This document shows positions 5,175-5,913 of a DNA stretch of 5,913 bases, one piece after another. The stretch is taken from the NCBI GenBank assembly GCA_009839775.1, contig VXOZ01000405.1, forward strand, positions 1-5,913, given 5' to 3'. Origin of the DNA: Chloroflexota bacterium (GTDB lineage Bacteria > Chloroflexota > UBA11872 > VXOZ01). Numbering within the stretch: the stretch's first letter is position 1; the number at the start of each line of letters is the position of its first letter. The notes under the pieces are model-generated. The model searched no databases. It was given only the letters and a program-made list of their open reading frames with translations, and was not told the origin of the DNA. Position numbers and translations under genes: made by a program.

Positions 5175-5567
5175 CTAGGCTGCGGCCGGGTCCGGCTGCA
5201 TCATCCCAAAGATGTTACCCTCGGTATCCTTGGCGTACCCGGCCCAGCCGACGCCGGGCACCGGCATCTTGGGTAGCGCAATAACGCCCCCCTCTGCCGT
5301 GATCTTCTCCAGGGTTGCGTCAAGGTCGGTAACTTGAACGACGCACGTGTAGCAATTGACAGATGCGTTTTCCTCGGGTGGATCGCCTCGACGCCTGGCG
5401 AGGCCGCCGTTGATGCCGGGCTCCTCATCTGGACCTGTCATGATGAGCCAATAGTCCTCATCGCCGCCTTCCCACTGGTGGAACTCCCAGCCAAAGACGC
5501 CGCTATAGAACGCAATTGCGCGCTGCGGGTCGGAGGCCTGTATTTCGAAATGTACGATACGCGACAT
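5175..5567 (-). CDS. VOC (glyoxalase/bleomycin-resistance-like) family protein
   Basis: This 130-residue protein has the single-chain VOC layout of two beta-alpha-beta-beta-beta modules. Module one is IVHFEIQASDPQRAIAFYSG (residues 4-23), then VFGWEF and YWLIMTGPDEEPGINGGL. Module two is CYTCVVQVTDLDATLEKITA (72-91), then GGVIALPKMPVPGVGWAGY and a closing KDTEGNIFGMMQP (113-125). His6 is in the position of the first metal ligand, but the last strand has Gly-Met where metal-dependent members often carry Glu, so a classical glyoxalase I activity is not supported. The substrate is unknown. I choose ATG 5565-5567 because AAAGGG lies six bases upstream and the protein then begins at the usual MSRIVHFE. 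The in-frame ATG 5580-5582, five codons earlier, has AGGTG only one base away. It is upstream of and co-directional with the DUF1801 gene. Confidence 0.88.
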   Translation of the reverse strand: MSRIVHFEIQASDPQRAIAFYSGVFGWEFHQWEGGDEDYWLIMTGPDEEPGINGGLARRRGDPPEENASVNCYTCVVQVTDLDATLEKITAEGGVIALPKMPVPGVGWAGYAKDTEGNIFGMMQPDPAAA

Positions 5568-5582
5568 AACATTCCCTTTCAT

Positions 5583-5778
5583 TCACCTAAGAGTCGATAA
5601 GACAATCTGCACGTGCTCTTCTCAGAGTAGCTTAATCGGCGCGCTGCTTTTAGTGGGGGACTTGATGGGGACAGTTGTGTGTCCGCTTGCGGGCATTTTA
5701 GTCATACTTTGGTTCCCGCGGTTGGGTGCTGCCCGATTATTGCGTCCTGATCCCAACTGCTAAATGTACAGACAGTCG
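5583..5778. other. Intergenic spacer between the right-edge gene and the VOC gene
   Basis: I see no coding region. It contains two close GGGGAC motifs (5656-5661 and 5667-5672). The second begins a small hairpin, GGACA (5669-5673) with TGTCC (5680-5684), reminiscent of REP-like elements but too short to be sure. The promoter of the VOC gene should lie here on the minus strand, but I find no hexamer pair good enough to name. Confidence 0.35.
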
Positions 5779-5913
5779 CTAGCGCGCGGCCAAGAGCCGC
5801 GTGATCGTATTCCACGTGCGGGTCGTGATATTTGGGCCAAATTCTCTTTCGAGCAATGTCATGAGATCGATGGTACTGCGCTGTGGCGCTAGCGTGAAAA
5901 CCAGTCTCATATA
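5779..5913 (-). CDS. C-terminal fragment of an unidentified protein (5' end outside the window)
   Basis: The minus-strand frame is open from the right edge for 44 codons to TAG 5779-5781. It reads as a plausible protein end: a strand-like RLVFTLAP, then a helical, acidic-basic STIDLMTLLEREFGPN and TRTWNTITRLLAAR. The amphipathic pattern, absence of rare-looking residues and co-direction with the VOC gene favour a real gene. An ATG sits at codon 2 beside the edge, so a very short independent ORF cannot be excluded. I do not recognise the family. The stop is 197 bases from the VOC start codon at 5582 and 211 from the preferred one. Confidence 0.45.
   Translation of the reverse strand, partial: YMRLVFTLAPQRSTIDLMTLLEREFGPNITTRTWNTITRLLAAR

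Noticed and set aside
5025..5276. 83-codon plus-strand frame containing HPHPSPLPQGEG
   Set aside because: It is a spurious translation of a common intergenic repeat and runs antisense into the VOC gene.
1..5913. CRISPR array, tRNA, rRNA, transposase or defence system
   Set aside because: I looked for regularly spaced repeats, GGTTCRA-type T-arms in tRNA-like context and transposase or nuclease motifs on both strands and found none that hold up.

Overview
The window is moderately GC-rich bacterial DNA. Its clearest content is a branched-chain amino acid biosynthesis operon on the minus strand, in the order ilvB (acetohydroxyacid synthase large subunit), ilvH (regulatory small subunit) and ilvC (ketol-acid reductoisomerase, cut by the left edge). 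The right half holds small accessory genes, long gene-poor spacers and dispersed intergenic repeats of a kind common in environmental bacterial genomes. The lineage cannot be fixed from the sequence. The repeat types and the loose gene spacing would fit a Chloroflexota-like environmental bacterium, but that is only an impression.

Layout. Positions 1-2717 (minus) carry ilvC (partial), a 93-base spacer with an 11-bp stem-loop, ilvH, and ilvB, which overlaps ilvH by four bases (ATGA). Positions 2718-2946 hold an ilv leader: a good sigma70-type promoter (TTAACA-17-TATCAT) and about 190 nt of transcribed leader that can fold into several hairpins. Positions 2975-3319 (minus) encode a small two-segment membrane protein of unknown function. 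Positions 3320-3941 are gene-free. This stretch contains a minus-strand terminator-like hairpin 45 bases ahead of the membrane-protein gene and an upstream heptamer that could pair with it, which is an attenuator-like arrangement. Positions 3942-4391 (plus) encode a thioredoxin-like [2Fe-2S] protein with a cysteine-rich motif. Positions 4392-4665 hold a strong bidirectional terminator built from a dispersed repeat, plus a second, expanded repeat copy. Positions 4666-5046 (minus) encode a DUF1801 protein and 5175-5567 (minus) a VOC/glyoxalase-like protein, with another common dispersed repeat between them. Positions 5568-5778 are gene-free, and 5779-5913 (minus) look like the C-terminal end of a gene entering from the right.

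How the genes work together. IlvB and IlvH form acetohydroxyacid synthase, which makes acetolactate and acetohydroxybutyrate. IlvC then isomerises and reduces these products towards valine, leucine and isoleucine. Their shared promoter, translational coupling and structured leader indicate one co-regulated unit. The other genes show no evident pathway link to ilv or to each other. No CRISPR array, rRNA, tRNA, transposase or recognised multi-gene defence system is visible. The most interesting unexplained signals are the two candidate RNA leaders and the isolated iron-sulfur protein.
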